Assembly: GCA_945830575.1 (NCBI GenBank)
Contig: CALZZE010000007.1
Span: forward strand, 33,525 to 97,524
Origin: an uncultured Subdoligranulum sp.
GTDB lineage: Bacteria > Bacillota > Clostridia > Oscillospirales > Ruminococcaceae
DNA: 64,000 nt
Direction: 5' to 3'
The position numbers were made by a program, and so were the translations under genes. This document shows, piece after piece, positions 1 through 9,567 of this stretch; the stretch's first letter is position 1; each line of letters starts with the position of its first letter. The notes beneath the pieces are model-generated. The model saw only the letters and a program-made list of their open reading frames with translations. It ran no database searches and was not told the origin of the DNA.

Positions 1-394
<394 letters not shown>

Positions 395-471
395 AGTATC
401 CTCCTGATAAAACCAAAGTACGCCGGAGCGGGGTTGCCCCCGCCTCGGCGGTGTATGTGTTTCCCGTGAAA

Positions 472-1704
472 TTACTTGGGCCACTTCTTGGCCAGCTTGG
501 CGCGCTCGGCGATGGGCAGGCCGAACAGGTTGATGAAGCCCGCGGAATCGCTCTGGTCGTAGTCGTTGTCCTCGCCAAAGCTGGCGGTCTGCTCGTCATA
601 CAGCGTGTAGGGGCTGGTGACGCCGGCGTTGATGAGGTTGCCCTTGTACAGCTTGAGCTTGACATCGCCGGTGACGGTGGCCTGCAGGCTGTCGGTGAAG
701 GCGCAGATAGCCTCCCGCAGCGGGGTGTACCACTGGCCGTTGTAGACGATGTCCGCCATCTTCTGGGCCACGATCTCCTTGAAGTGGAAGGCTTCCTTGT
801 CCAGCGTGATGGTCTCCAGCACCTTGTGGGCGTGGTACAGGATGGTGCCGCCGGGGGTCTCGTAGACGCCACGGCTCTTCATGCCCACCAGCCGGTTTTC
901 CACAATGTCCAAAAGGCCGATGCCGTTGGCGCCGCCCACCTTGTTCAGGTACTCGATGAGGGAAACGCCGTCCATCTCCTCGCCGTTGACGGCGGTGGGG
1001 ATGCCCTTCTCAAAGTGGATGGTCAGGTAGGTGGGGGTGTCGGGCGCCTGCTCGGGGGAAACGCCCAGCTCCAAAAAGCCTTCCTTGTTGTACTGCGGCT
1101 CCTGAGAGGGCAGCTCCAGATCGAGGCCCTCATGGGACAGGTGCCACAGGTTCTTGTCCTTGGAATAGTTGGTCTCCCGGCTGATGCGCAGCGGGATGTT
1201 GTGAGCCTCGGCGTAGTCGATCTCCTCGTCACGGCTCTTGATGCTCCACTCCCGCCAGGGGGCGATGATGGCCATGTCGGGGGCCAGCGCCTTGAGGGTC
1301 AGCTCAAACCGCACCTGATCGTTGCCCTTGCCGGTGCAGCCGTGGCAGATGGCGTCGGCACCCTCCTTGATGGCAATTTCCGCCAGACCCTTGGCAATGC
1401 AGGGCCGCGCGTGGGAGGTGCCCAGCAGGTAGTCCTCATACTTGGCGTCCGCCTTCAGGCAGGGCCAGATGAAGTCCTCCACATACTCCTTCTTCAGATC
1501 CAGCACATACAGCTTGGACGCGCCGGTCTTGATGGCCTTCTCCTCCAGACCGTCCAGCTCGGTGCCCTGCCCCACGTCGCCGGAAACGGCGATGACCTCG
1601 CAGTTGTTGTAGTTCTCTTTCAGCCAGGGAATGATGATGGAGGTGTCCAGCCCGCCGGAGTAGGCCAGCACCACCTTTTTGATCTGATCCTTGCTCTTTT
1701 TCAT
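472..1704 (-). CDS. argG: argininosuccinate synthase
   Basis: ArgG joins citrulline and aspartate with ATP to make argininosuccinate. The 410-residue protein has the N-type ATP pyrophosphatase loop AYSGGLDTS at residues 14-22 and the family segments [27 protein letters not shown] and APWREW. Length is normal for the family. A start five codons upstream (1719) is possible, but the ATG at 1704 is preferred because a GAGGAA lies about 6 bases before it. It is first in the argGH operon, and a perfect ARG box overlaps its predicted transcription start, so repression by ArgR in the presence of arginine is likely. Confidence 0.97.
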   Translation of the reverse strand: MKKSKDQIKKVVLAYSGGLDTSIIIPWLKENYNNCEVIAVSGDVGQGTELDGLEEKAIKTGASKLYVLDLKKEYVEDFIWPCLKADAKYEDYLLGTSHARPCIAKGLAEIAIKEGADAICHGCTGKGNDQVRFELTLKALAPDMAIIAPWREWSIKSRDEEIDYAEAHNIPLRISRETNYSKDKNLWHLSHEGLDLELPSQEPQYNKEGFLELGVSPEQAPDTPTYLTIHFEKGIPTAVNGEEMDGVSLIEYLNKVGGANGIGLLDIVENRLVGMKSRGVYETPGGTILYHAHKVLETITLDKEAFHFKEIVAQKMADIVYNGQWYTPLREAICAFTDSLQATVTGDVKLKLYKGNLINAGVTSPYTLYDEQTASFGEDNDYDQSDSAGFINLFGLPIAERAKLAKKWPK

Positions 1705-1731
1705 GGTTCTATTCCTCATTTCTCACGAAGT

Positions 1732-1785
1732 TGAATATTTATTCATCTGTGAGTATTATTATACACGATTTCCGCGCCATTTCAA
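1732..1785 (-). promoter_or_regulatory. argG promoter with a perfect ARG box
   Basis: On the minus strand there is TTGAAA (1780-1785), a 16-base spacer and an extended -10 TG-TATAAT (1758-1763). Just downstream, 1732-1745 reads TGAATATTTATTCA, an exact palindromic match to the ARG box core TGAAT-WWWW-ATTCA bound by ArgR/AhrC. Its position over the start region fits repression of argGH by arginine-loaded ArgR. No argR gene is in the window. Confidence 0.85.
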
Positions 1786-1943
1786 GACGGGATATTGCAC
1801 AGGAAACCGCCAACAATTCCCAGCTTTTTAGACATTTTTGGCAATGCGGTGTTTTGACGAGCCTTTTTCTATGTATTTTTATTCATCTTTTCTGCATAAA
1901 TGAATAAGTCCGTGACAAATCGGGAAAAAATTGGCGAAACCTC

Positions 1944-1972
1944 TTGCACATTTCCTTATTTTATATTACACT
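1944..1972 (+). promoter_or_regulatory. Promoter of the polar amino-acid transporter operon
   Basis: TTGCAC (1944-1949), a 17-base spacer and TACACT (1967-1972) lie 60 bases before the transporter's first start codon. Upstream, 1872-1885 reads TGTATTTTTATTCA, a one-mismatch ARG box, which hints that the transporter belongs to the arginine regulon. That box sits 59 bases above the -35, so it could equally be a distal site for argG. The rest of 1786-1943 holds nothing else recognised. Confidence 0.55.
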
Positions 1973-2031
1973 AAAGAAGTCGATTCTGATTCAATCGACT
2001 AAAGCGAATGGAATTGAGAGGGGAAACCAAC

Positions 2032-2889
2032 ATGAAAAAACTGCTTTGCACCGTTCTGGCGCTGGGTATGGCCATGAGCATGGCCGCCTGTGGCGCCGCT
2101 CCCGCCGCCTCCAGCGCGGCCGCGTCCAGTGAGGCCGCCTCCAGCGAGGCTCCCTCCAGCGAAGCCACCGAGGCCGCCGCGGAGGACAGCGATCTGGAGT
2201 ACATCCTCGGCAATGGCAAGATGGTCATCGGCTACACCGTGTATGAGCCGATGAACTACACCAACGAAAATGGCGAGTTCGTGGGCTTTGACACCGACCT
2301 GGCCAAGGCCGTCTGCGCCGAGCTGGGCGTGGAGCCGGAGTTTGTGGAGATCAACTGGGACACCAAGGAGACCGAGCTGGCCGCCAAGAGCATCGACTGC
2401 ATCTGGAACGGCCTGACCCTGACCCCTGAGCGTGAGGCCAACATGGCCTGCACCGACCCCTACGTGAAGAACGCGCAGGTGGTCGTGATGAAGAAGGACG
2501 CCGGTTACACCGGCACCGCCGACCTGGTGGGCAAGACGCTGGTGGCCGAGGCCGGTTCCGCCGGTGAGGAGACCATCACCGGGGACGAGAACCTGTCCCA
2601 GGGCGAGCTGGTCACCAAGACCGTCCAGACCGACTGCCTGATGGAAGTGGCCGCCGGCACCGCCGACGCCGCTGTGCTGGACCTGACGCTGGCCTCCGCC
2701 ATGATCGGCGAGGGCACCGACTACGAGGGTCTGGAGATCGTGGACGAGCTGAATGTGGAGGAGTACGGCGTGGCGTTCCGCAAAGGCTCCGACGTGGCCG
2801 CCGCTGTCAATGACATCTTTGCCAAGCTGTCCGCGGACGGCACCATGCAGGCGCTGGCCGATGTGTACGGCCTGACGCTGGCGGAGTAA
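2032..2889 (+). CDS. Polar amino-acid ABC transporter substrate-binding lipoprotein
   Basis: The 285-residue protein has a lipoprotein signal ending in SMAAC (Cys20), a Ser/Ala/Glu-rich linker (about residues 24-50) and a class 3 periplasmic-binding-protein domain (SBP_bac_3) with the typical stretch GFDTDLAKAVCAELG and IWNGLTLTPERE. It would be anchored outside the membrane and hand an amino acid to the permease at 2945. The start at 2032 is chosen because the signal peptide begins there and GAGAGGGG precedes it; an upstream ATG at 2008 would add eight odd residues. The divergent argG and the ARG-like box suggest a basic amino acid such as arginine, but specificity cannot be read from sequence. 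Confidence 0.9.
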   Translation: MKKLLCTVLALGMAMSMAACGAAPAASSAAASSEAASSEAPSSEATEAAAEDSDLEYILGNGKMVIGYTVYEPMNYTNENGEFVGFDTDLAKAVCAELGVEPEFVEINWDTKETELAAKSIDCIWNGLTLTPEREANMACTDPYVKNAQVVVMKKDAGYTGTADLVGKTLVAEAGSAGEETITGDENLSQGELVTKTVQTDCLMEVAAGTADAAVLDLTLASAMIGEGTDYEGLEIVDELNVEEYGVAFRKGSDVAAAVNDIFAKLSADGTMQALADVYGLTLAE

Positions 2890-2944
2890 GCACCCATGCC
2901 CCCGGCCCGCCGGGGGCATTCTTTGATGTGAAAAGGAATCGTTT

Positions 2945-3607
2945 ATGAGCACCGAATTCAGTGTTATCATCGGCCGGCTGGTGAGCGCGTTTACGCTGAA
3001 CTGCGAACTGTTCTGCCTGACGCTGCTCTTCGCGCTGCCGCTGGGGCTGGTCATCGCCTTCGGCAGCATGAGCCGTTTTGCCCCGCTGCGCGCCGCCGTC
3101 AAGACCTTTGTGTGGGTCATCCGCGGCACCCCGCTGATGCTGCAGGTCATCGTCATCTTCCTCGGCCCCGGCCTGCTGGGGTTCCAGTCGCCCTGGCCCT
3201 CCAACAGCAGCGGCCGCATGATGGCGGCGGTGGCGGCCTTCGTCATCAACTACGCCTGCTATTTTTCCGAGATTTACCGCGGCGGCATCGAGGCGGTGCC
3301 CAAGGGCCAGACCGAGGCCGGGCAGGTGCTGGGCATGACCCGCAGCCAGATCTTCTTCAAGGTCACGCTGTTACAGGTCATCAAGCGCATCCTGCCCCCC
3401 ATGGGCAACGAGATCATCACGCTGGTGAAGGACACCTCGCTGGCCAACGTCATCTCCAACAAGGAGATCATCATGATGGCGAAGGAATACAGCGCCAAGG
3501 GCCTCATCTGGCCGCTGTTCTCCACGGCCATCTTCTTCCTGATTTTTGTGGGCGCGCTGACGCTGCTGTTCGGCTGGCTGGAAAAGCGGCTGGACTATTT
3601 CCGTTAA
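2945..3607 (+). CDS. Polar amino-acid ABC transporter permease (HisM/GlnP family)
   Basis: This 220-residue integral membrane protein has the family's ordered signatures: TLLFALPLGLVIAF in the first helices, VIRGTPLMLQ after them, and the EAA loop SEIYRGGIEAVPKGQTEAG that docks on the ATPase. It sits 55 bases after the binding protein and 12 bases before the ATPase, so the three genes form one import system. Only one permease gene is present; such permeases usually work as homodimers when encoded singly. Confidence 0.93.
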   Translation: MSTEFSVIIGRLVSAFTLNCELFCLTLLFALPLGLVIAFGSMSRFAPLRAAVKTFVWVIRGTPLMLQVIVIFLGPGLLGFQSPWPSNSSGRMMAAVAAFVINYACYFSEIYRGGIEAVPKGQTEAGQVLGMTRSQIFFKVTLLQVIKRILPPMGNEIITLVKDTSLANVISNKEIIMMAKEYSAKGLIWPLFSTAIFFLIFVGALTLLFGWLEKRLDYFR

Positions 3608-3619
3608 AGGAGGGGCACC

Positions 3620-4402
3620 ATGGCATTACTGGAAGTGAGCGGCATCAGCAAACGCTTTGACAGCACCGAGGTGCTCAAGGATATTTCGCTGGAGCTGGAA
3701 AAGGGCGAGGCCATCGCCATCATCGGGTCCTCCGGCAGCGGAAAAACCACGCTGCTGCGCTGTCTGAATTTTCTGGAGACCGCCGACACCGGCTGCATCA
3801 AGGTGGGCGGCGAGACGCTGTGGGACGCCAAGCTCCCCCACACCCAGAGCGAGAGTGAGATCCGCAAAAAGCGGCTGCATTTCGGGCTGGTGTTCCAGAA
3901 CTTCAACCTGTTCCCCCAATACACCGCGCTGCAGAATGTGATGCTGGCGGGCGAGCTGCTGGCGAAGGAGCAGCCCGGCTACAAGGCCAACAAAAAGCGC
4001 ATCCACGCCGAATTGGAGCAGCAGGCCCGCGACCTGCTGGCCCAGATGGGTCTGAGCGACCGGGCAGACCATTATCCGCACCAGCTGTCCGGCGGACAGC
4101 AGCAGCGGGTGGCCATCGCCCGTGCGCTGGCGCTGCACCCGGACATTCTGTGCTTTGACGAGCCCACCAGCGCCCTTGACCCGGAGCTGACCGGCGAGGT
4201 GCTGCGGGTGCTGCGGGAACTGGCGGCCAACAACACCACCATGATCATTGTGACCCACGAAATGAGCTTTGCCCGTGATGTGGCGGACCGCATCCTGTTC
4301 ATGGACGGCGGCGTGGTGGTGGAGCAAGGCCCCGCCAAGGAGGTCATCGACCACCCGAAGGAGGAGCGCACCCGGCAGTTTCTGGCCCATTATGGGAATT
4401 GA
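3620..4402 (+). CDS. Polar amino-acid ABC transporter ATPase (GlnQ/HisP family)
   Basis: The 260-residue ATPase carries Walker A GSSGSGKT (residues 36-43), the Q loop in LVFQNFNLF, signature LSGGQQQR, Walker B ILCFDEPTSALD and the switch histidine in IIVTHEM. It powers import through the preceding permease. A ribosome site AAAGGAGG starts almost at the permease stop codon. A strong terminator follows at 4421, closing the operon. Confidence 0.95.
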   Translation: MALLEVSGISKRFDSTEVLKDISLELEKGEAIAIIGSSGSGKTTLLRCLNFLETADTGCIKVGGETLWDAKLPHTQSESEIRKKRLHFGLVFQNFNLFPQYTALQNVMLAGELLAKEQPGYKANKKRIHAELEQQARDLLAQMGLSDRADHYPHQLSGGQQQRVAIARALALHPDILCFDEPTSALDPELTGEVLRVLRELAANNTTMIIVTHEMSFARDVADRILFMDGGVVVEQGPAKEVIDHPKEERTRQFLAHYGN

Positions 4403-4420
4403 CGGATATCGGATTCACGC

Positions 4421-4452
4421 AAAAGCCCCCGGTCTTGCGACCGGGGGTTTTT
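4421..4452 (+). terminator. Rho-independent terminator of the amino-acid transporter operon
   Basis: CCCCCGGTC (4426-4434) and GACCGGGGG (4439-4447) pair around a TTGC loop and are followed by five T residues. It lies 20 bases after the ATPase stop. Upstream A residues make it usable on both strands, but the minus-strand GH2 gene ends at 4497, so it may also stop that transcript. Confidence 0.9.
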
Positions 4453-4496
4453 GCTGTATGAAGGGAGGACGGGAATAGTTTGTTAAGGGCCGCGCA

Positions 4497-6752
4497 TCAA
4501 TCCTTCTTGATCTTGATGAGCGCGTCGTTGATCTGCTGCTTCATCTCGGCGGTGACGTTCTTGCCGGCCATCTTCATCAGGTCGGTCAAACGCATCATGT
4601 TGTAGAAACCGGACATGGGATTGTCCTCGGTCTGCTTCTTGGCATCCATCATGCCGAAGGCGCTGCCGCCAAGGATCTTGCCCATGGCGTCCTTCAGAAC
4701 GGCGGCGGTCTCGCTGTTGGCCATCAGCGTGCCCACCTTGTCCTTGATGGAGTAGTACCCGGCGGGGAACTTCATGGCCTTGCGGGCGGCCACGGCGGCG
4801 GGGTCGTCAAACCAGTTGGCGCCCTGGTTGCCTTCCGGCACATCGTAGGCAAAGTTGTGCTCCGCCACGGGGCGCACCGTGATGGTGTTGCCCTCCACCT
4901 CGCCGTGTTTGGCGGTGACGGTGTTGTCGCCTTCCTTCAGCGCGACATTCTTGAACACCACCGCGTGATCCTCGGCCTTCTTGGCGCCGATGCACTCGCC
5001 GTTGACGTACAGCGTCACCTCATCGCAGTTGGTGTAGACGGTGATGTCCCGCTCGTCAGGGGCGCGGTCCACAAACCGCTCGCCGCAGACATGGATCATC
5101 GGCTTGTCGGTCCAGTAGGCCTGATAGATATAGAATGCGTCCTTCTTGGTCTTGCGGTCGTAGGTGACAAGACCCTTGTTGTTGCGGCCCCGCACGCCGC
5201 CCTCGTCACGGGCGTCCGCGGCGAAGTCAAACATGTTCCACACATGGGTGCTCCACAGGTAGGGACGGGTGGCGAAGGTCTTGAGCATCTCGTGATGGTA
5301 GTGGCTGGCGTATTCCTCGGTGTAGTCGTGGTTGTCCGGGAAGGCGGTGTGCCACTTGAGGATGTTCTCGGCGCCGTACTCCGACACGCCCAGGCAGCGG
5401 TCGGGGTTCAGCTCATGGAACTTGTCGAACCAGGGGCCGTTGTCCTCCACATCGCCCACGTACCAGCCGAAGTAATGGTTGTAGCTCTGCACATCGGTGA
5501 TGTAGGTGTGCTCGGAGTTCATGGGAACCATGGACACCTGTGCCATGGTGGTCAGGCGGGAGGGATCCAGCTTCTTGCACAGGGCGTGCAGCTCGGTGAG
5601 GTTCTGGTACAGGCCCTCGGTCTCACCGGCGATGGTGATCTCGTTGGAGATGCCCCAGAAGAAGATGGCGGGATGGTTGTAGTTCTGGGCAACCAGCTCG
5701 GTCATTTGGGAGATGGTGTTGTCGTGGGCTTCCTTGGTGGGGATGAACTGGCTGATGAAGGGAATCTCCGCCCACAGGGCAAAGCCGGTATGGTCGCACA
5801 GGTCGTAGAAATACTGGTCATGCTGGTAGTGGGCCAGACGGATGGTGTTGGCGCCGATCTCCTTGATGAGGGCGATGTCCTGCTCGTGGTCGGCCTTGGA
5901 GATGGCCCAGCCCTTGTCCTGACGATCCTGATGGCGGGAAACGCCGTGCAGCGGCACATTTTTGCCGTTGAGCCAGAAGCCGGTGTTGGGGTCCACATGG
6001 AAGGAACGGTAGCCGATGGTGACGGTCACGGTATCCACGGGGGCAACCTCCAGCACATCGATGCCGGCGCACAGGCTGGCCTCCACGGTGTAGCAGTAGG
6101 GGTCCGCCATGCCGTTCCACAGGTGGGGGTTCTTCACATCCAGCTTGATGACGGTGTGCGCCTCGGCCTTGGCCTTGCCGGTGGCCACCACCTTGCCCTC
6201 GGCGTCCTTCACATCCACCGTCACGGTGTGGCCGTCGGCGTTCACCGGGAACAGGTCGATGCGGGTCTTGCCGTTGGAGCGGGGCGTGACGAACACACCG
6301 GCGGTGCCGTCCTTGAGCAGCGTGAAGTGGGCAGGCTCCACCTCGATGAAGTTGACGTCACGGTACAGACCGCCGTAGAAGGTGAAATCGGCGTTCTGGG
6401 GGTAGATGTCGCTCTTGGCGTTGGTCACCACCACGGTGAGCACGTTGCCCTCCGGCTTCATGGCCTCGGTGAGGTCGAACCGGAAGGTGGAAAAGCCGCC
6501 CTTGTGGGTGCCCAGCTCGCGGCCGTTGCAGTACACGGTGGCCACGTGGTTGGCGCCCTGGAACTCGATGTACTGGCGCTTGCCCTTGGTGGGGGCGGGC
6601 AGCTCGATCTGGTAGGTGCCGATGCCGCGCCAGTAATCGTTGCCGCCGTCCTGGCCGTCCAGCGCGTTCCAGGTATGGGGCAGCGCCACGGGCGCGAGGG
6701 ATTCGCCCTGCTTGGCAAACAGGGCCTTGGTTAACAGTGTGACAGTGCGCAT
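4497..6752 (-). CDS. Glycoside hydrolase family 2 (beta-galactosidase-like), cytosolic
   Basis: The 751-residue protein has the three-part GH2 core: a jelly-roll sugar-binding domain (about 1-140), an immunoglobulin-like domain (about 145-240) and a TIM barrel (about 240-560). The acid/base is Glu371 in WGISNE and the nucleophile Glu458 in GVSEYGAE. There is no signal peptide, so it should cleave imported oligosaccharides. The C-terminal ~130 residues (GNQGANWFDDPAAVAARKAM onward) form a helical tail with no activity I can name. The gene stands alone between two terminators. The exact sugar (beta-galactoside, glucuronide or mannoside) cannot be fixed from sequence. Confidence 0.9.
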   Translation of the reverse strand: MRTVTLLTKALFAKQGESLAPVALPHTWNALDGQDGGNDYWRGIGTYQIELPAPTKGKRQYIEFQGANHVATVYCNGRELGTHKGGFSTFRFDLTEAMKPEGNVLTVVVTNAKSDIYPQNADFTFYGGLYRDVNFIEVEPAHFTLLKDGTAGVFVTPRSNGKTRIDLFPVNADGHTVTVDVKDAEGKVVATGKAKAEAHTVIKLDVKNPHLWNGMADPYCYTVEASLCAGIDVLEVAPVDTVTVTIGYRSFHVDPNTGFWLNGKNVPLHGVSRHQDRQDKGWAISKADHEQDIALIKEIGANTIRLAHYQHDQYFYDLCDHTGFALWAEIPFISQFIPTKEAHDNTISQMTELVAQNYNHPAIFFWGISNEITIAGETEGLYQNLTELHALCKKLDPSRLTTMAQVSMVPMNSEHTYITDVQSYNHYFGWYVGDVEDNGPWFDKFHELNPDRCLGVSEYGAENILKWHTAFPDNHDYTEEYASHYHHEMLKTFATRPYLWSTHVWNMFDFAADARDEGGVRGRNNKGLVTYDRKTKKDAFYIYQAYWTDKPMIHVCGERFVDRAPDERDITVYTNCDEVTLYVNGECIGAKKAEDHAVVFKNVALKEGDNTVTAKHGEVEGNTITVRPVAEHNFAYDVPEGNQGANWFDDPAAVAARKAMKFPAGYYSIKDKVGTLMANSETAAVLKDAMGKILGGSAFGMMDAKKQTEDNPMSGFYNMMRLTDLMKMAGKNVTAEMKQQINDALIKIKKD

Positions 6753-6878
6753 AATTTACTCCTTTCCTTCCGTACAGCGAAGGGTCTCCTTGTCTGATAG
6801 TATACCGCAGCGGGGCGGCTGACAATAAGAACAAAATTGCGGATTTTTAGTAAAATTTTATGGTGAAATTAAGAAAGA

Positions 6879-7128
6879 ACGCGCAGCGCCGGGGGCGCTG
6901 CGCGGCAGTTTGTCGAAAAACCAGCATGCGCACTTGTAGGGGGCGGCGTCCTCGACGCCCCGCTGGGCGTTGTCATACAATAAATATCGTTGTAAGGCAA
7001 CCTTTTGCGGGCGGGACTGCAGGGCACCCTTACGGGCTGTCCCGCCCCTACGGATGATGACAAGGTTTCTCGTTGTGATTGGACTTTTTTGACAGTCTGA
7101 CGCGCAGCGCCGGGGGGGCGCTGCGCGG
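6879..7128. repeat. MITE-like dispersed repeat, copy 1, flanked by duplicated GC hairpins
   Basis: The element proper runs 6906-7099 (194 bp). Its left end reads CAGTTTGTCGAAAAACC and its right end TTTTTTGACAGTCTG, imperfect terminal inverted repeats. The reverse complement aligns with the copy at 22046-22192 over both ends and over internal blocks such as ACGAGAAACCT and CGTAGGG. It has no coding capacity. The same GC hairpin (GCGCAGCGCC, G-rich loop, GCGCTGCGC) stands on both sides, at 6879-6905 and 7100-7128; the right one probably ends mgsA transcription. Confidence 0.7.
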
Positions 7129-7142
7129 TTTTCTGTGTAATT

Positions 7143-7547
7143 CTACATGCGGCTGTGCAAAATGGTGCGCCAGTCCAGATCGCCGTGTTCCAGACCGTGG
7201 ACCAGCACCTCGGCGGTGGCGATGTTGGTGGCAATGGGGATGTTGTGCACATCGCAGATGCGCAAAAGGCCCATATCGTTGGGTTCGTTGGAGCTGGACA
7301 GGATGGGGTCGCGGAAAAAGAGCAGCAGATCCACCTCGTCACAGGCGATGCGGGAGGAGAGCTGTTGGCTGCCTCCAAGGCGGCCGGGCAGGAACTGTTC
7401 CACATTCAGCTGGGCGCGGTCACTCACCAGACGGCCGGTGCTGCCGGTGGCGATGAGGCGGTGTTCGCTCAAAACACGGCGGTAGGCTGTGCAAAATTGC
7501 GCCAACAGTTCTTTTTTGGAATCATGCGCGGTCAATGCGATGGTCAT
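7143..7547 (-). CDS. mgsA: Methylglyoxal synthase family protein
   Basis: The 134-residue protein begins MTIALTAHDSKKELL and ends like methylglyoxal synthase, with LRICDVHNIPIATNIATAEVLV. The enzyme turns dihydroxyacetone phosphate into methylglyoxal, a bypass of lower glycolysis. His8-Asp9 and the Asp of FFRDP are present, but the catalytic Asp of the usual GGDQQ motif is Ser60 here (GRLGGSQQ). The start at 7545-7547 is supported by AGGAAAGG and family length; frame upstream has no family similarity. It follows a MinD-like gene, an arrangement (min-rodA-mgsA) common in Clostridia, so activity may differ but family assignment is firm. Confidence 0.85.
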   Translation of the reverse strand: MTIALTAHDSKKELLAQFCTAYRRVLSEHRLIATGSTGRLVSDRAQLNVEQFLPGRLGGSQQLSSRIACDEVDLLLFFRDPILSSSNEPNDMGLLRICDVHNIPIATNIATAEVLVHGLEHGDLDWRTILHSRM

Positions 7548-7612
7548 GCTGGGTCCCGCCTTTCCTATCGATTTTATGGCGTCGGGGACGCCGCCTGGTT
7601 CTATTGTATTCC

Positions 7613-8356
7613 TCACCACAGCGTTAATGGCACGCGATTGCCGCAAAGACGTTTGGCCAGCGCCCGGCCCGCCGCGGCGGCGGCGCAGTCCCGGGGCAGC
7701 GCGACGCCCGCCATGGCGGCCTGCTGCAGTTCCCGGCTTTCCGGGATGACCCCGATGAGCTGTGCGCCCACCGTGTCGATACATTCATCCAAATCCGCCA
7801 CCGGGGCGTTTTTGCCAAAGCTATGCTTCTGCACCCGGTTCATCACCAGCCGCACCCGGCTCTGGGGGCGGCGGCCAGCCAGCAGGCGGTCCGCCACAAT
7901 GCGCCCGTCCCGCAGCGCCACTGGGTCCGGCGTGAGCACCAGCAGCGCCCGATCGGCCACCTGCGCGGCGGCGGCAAAGGGCGCGCCCATCCCGGCGGCG
8001 GTGTCCAGCAGCACAAAGTCATAGAAGGGCCGCACGGCGGCAGCAAGCCTTTGCAGCGGCGCGGGGGCCACCTCGCCGCCCTCATAGGGCGCACTGATGA
8101 CAGACAGCCCGGGGTACAGCGGGCTGTCCACAATGGCCTTGCGGCCCTCGCAGCGGCCGCAGAGCACATCCTCAATATCATACACTGTTTTGCCGTACAC
8201 ACCGGCAATGATGTCCACGCTACGCAGGCCGGAGTCCAGCTCGATGAGCAGCACCCGCTTGCCCTGTGCAGCCAGCGACGCCCCGGTGAGCACAGACACC
8301 GTGCTTTTGCCGGTGCCGCCCTTGCCGGAGCAGAGCATCAGAATTTCAGCTGCCAT
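7613..8356 (-). CDS. minD: MinD/ParA-family ATPase (septum-site protein MinD-like)
   Basis: This 247-residue P-loop ATPase has the deviant Walker A KGGTGKST (residues 11-18) and the switch sequence FVLLDTAAGMG typical of MinD. MinD binds the membrane as an ATP dimer and positions the division inhibitor. Compared with textbook MinD the C-terminus lacks an obvious amphipathic membrane helix (it ends RVPLTLW), and neither minC nor minE is next to it. It is followed on the same strand by mgsA, as in clostridial min loci. A ParA-like role other than division cannot be excluded. Confidence 0.75.
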   Translation of the reverse strand: MAAEILMLCSGKGGTGKSTVSVLTGASLAAQGKRVLLIELDSGLRSVDIIAGVYGKTVYDIEDVLCGRCEGRKAIVDSPLYPGLSVISAPYEGGEVAPAPLQRLAAAVRPFYDFVLLDTAAGMGAPFAAAAQVADRALLVLTPDPVALRDGRIVADRLLAGRRPQSRVRLVMNRVQKHSFGKNAPVADLDECIDTVGAQLIGVIPESRELQQAAMAGVALPRDCAAAAAGRALAKRLCGNRVPLTLW

Positions 8357-8455
8357 TTTAACCTACCATAATCGTATTTTATCACAGGAAACCCGGCGCG
8401 GCAACTGTGAGAATTGTAGAATTTTCATCGGATTTTTTGACGTTTTACCGATACA

Positions 8456-9526
8456 TCACGCCCCTGCCAGCGGCGCGAGCAGTACGCCTGCCAAATACAA
8501 AAGGTAGAATCCCAGACACGCCGCGCCCTGCCGCCGGTACAGCCGTTTTGTGAGCAGCGGCGGCAGCAACAGCACCGCGCCCAGCGCCAGCGTGACGGGC
8601 AGGTCGTACATGCGGAACTGCGCGCCCAGCGGCAGACGGCGGCGGTACATGAGGCTGGACAGCGGCAGCGCCAGCGTAAGGCTGACGATGGCGCTGTTGA
8701 GCATCTGCATGGGCAGCGACTGGGGCGGATAGGTGCGGCAGCGCTCCGAGAAGCGTTTCCACACCGAGCCGAAGGGGTGATGCAGCACCTCGGCCAGCAG
8801 CGGCAGGCAGAACCCGAAGCTGATGAGGGTGGCCGCCCACAGCGCCTGGATGGTGCCGGTGAGGCTGGCCATGGTGGCCGCGCTGTACAGCAGCATTTCC
8901 GCGCCGGTGCAAAGCACCGTCAGGCCCGCCACCACGCCGAACAGGTTTTTCAGGCTGTTGCCGATGCTCATGACCGGGAACGCCATGGTGTGGGCGGTGT
9001 AGCCCTCCACCTGGTCCCGGCGCACCGGCCTGTCCCCCACCGTCATCATGTCCAGCGTTGGCTCAAACAGGAACCGATGCTGGCAGGCAATGCTTTCCAG
9101 CACGAACACCGCGAACAGCAGCATGAGCAGCCCGATGCCGGTGTAGCTCAGGCGGCCCTCCCGCACCGTGAGCACCACCACCAGCGCGGCGGCCAGCAGC
9201 AGCAAACATTTGCGGCAGTATTCGCCCCGTTCCACCACCACGCTGCGGCGCAAAAGGCACAGCGCCAGCACCAGACCCACGTCGGTGACGGCCCCGGCCA
9301 GCGCCACGCCCACCGCCAGCGCGGTCAGCTCCGACCCGGCGGCCAGAAAGGCGAACACCAGCTGGGGCAGCGCCAGACACACCGGGGCCACCATGCCGCC
9401 CACCACCCACATGGGCAGGCCGCACAGCGCGCAGCACCAGACGGTGCAGCGCGCAGAAAGCCGGCTGCCAACGGCAGCCAGCACCATGCCCAGCGCGTAA
9501 ATTGTGAGGGTGAATACAATGTCCAT
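8456..9526 (-). CDS. Polytopic membrane protein of unknown function
   Basis: The 356 residues form about ten hydrophobic helices with short Arg-rich loops and no motif I recognise. The start at 9526 (MDIVFTLTIYALGM) begins directly with a membrane helix. No ribosome site is visible before it: the ATG lies only a few bases past the T-run of the proS terminator hairpin, so it may be translated from read-through or a leaderless message. It is strongly GC-rich like its neighbours. Function not assigned. Confidence 0.65.
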   Translation of the reverse strand: MDIVFTLTIYALGMVLAAVGSRLSARCTVWCCALCGLPMWVVGGMVAPVCLALPQLVFAFLAAGSELTALAVGVALAGAVTDVGLVLALCLLRRSVVVERGEYCRKCLLLLAAALVVVLTVREGRLSYTGIGLLMLLFAVFVLESIACQHRFLFEPTLDMMTVGDRPVRRDQVEGYTAHTMAFPVMSIGNSLKNLFGVVAGLTVLCTGAEMLLYSAATMASLTGTIQALWAATLISFGFCLPLLAEVLHHPFGSVWKRFSERCRTYPPQSLPMQMLNSAIVSLTLALPLSSLMYRRRLPLGAQFRMYDLPVTLALGAVLLLPPLLTKRLYRRQGAACLGFYLLYLAGVLLAPLAGA

Positions 9527-9530
9527 GTTC

Positions 9531-9561
9531 AAAAATGTCCCTGTGCCGCCGGCACAGGGAC
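9531..9561 (-). terminator. Terminator after proS
   Basis: On the minus strand GTCCCTGTGCC and GGCACAGGGAC pair as an 11-bp stem with a 3-base loop, followed by a run of T (plus-strand A residues at 9531-9535). It ends proS transcription, and the next gene's ATG at 9526 follows immediately. Confidence 0.85.
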
Positions 9562-9567
9562 CCTCTT

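Noticed and set aside
7100..7128. GC hairpin after mgsA as a simple terminator
   Set aside because: Its duplicate at 6879-6905 on the other side of the repeat suggests it belongs to or was copied with the element; termination is only a possible added role.
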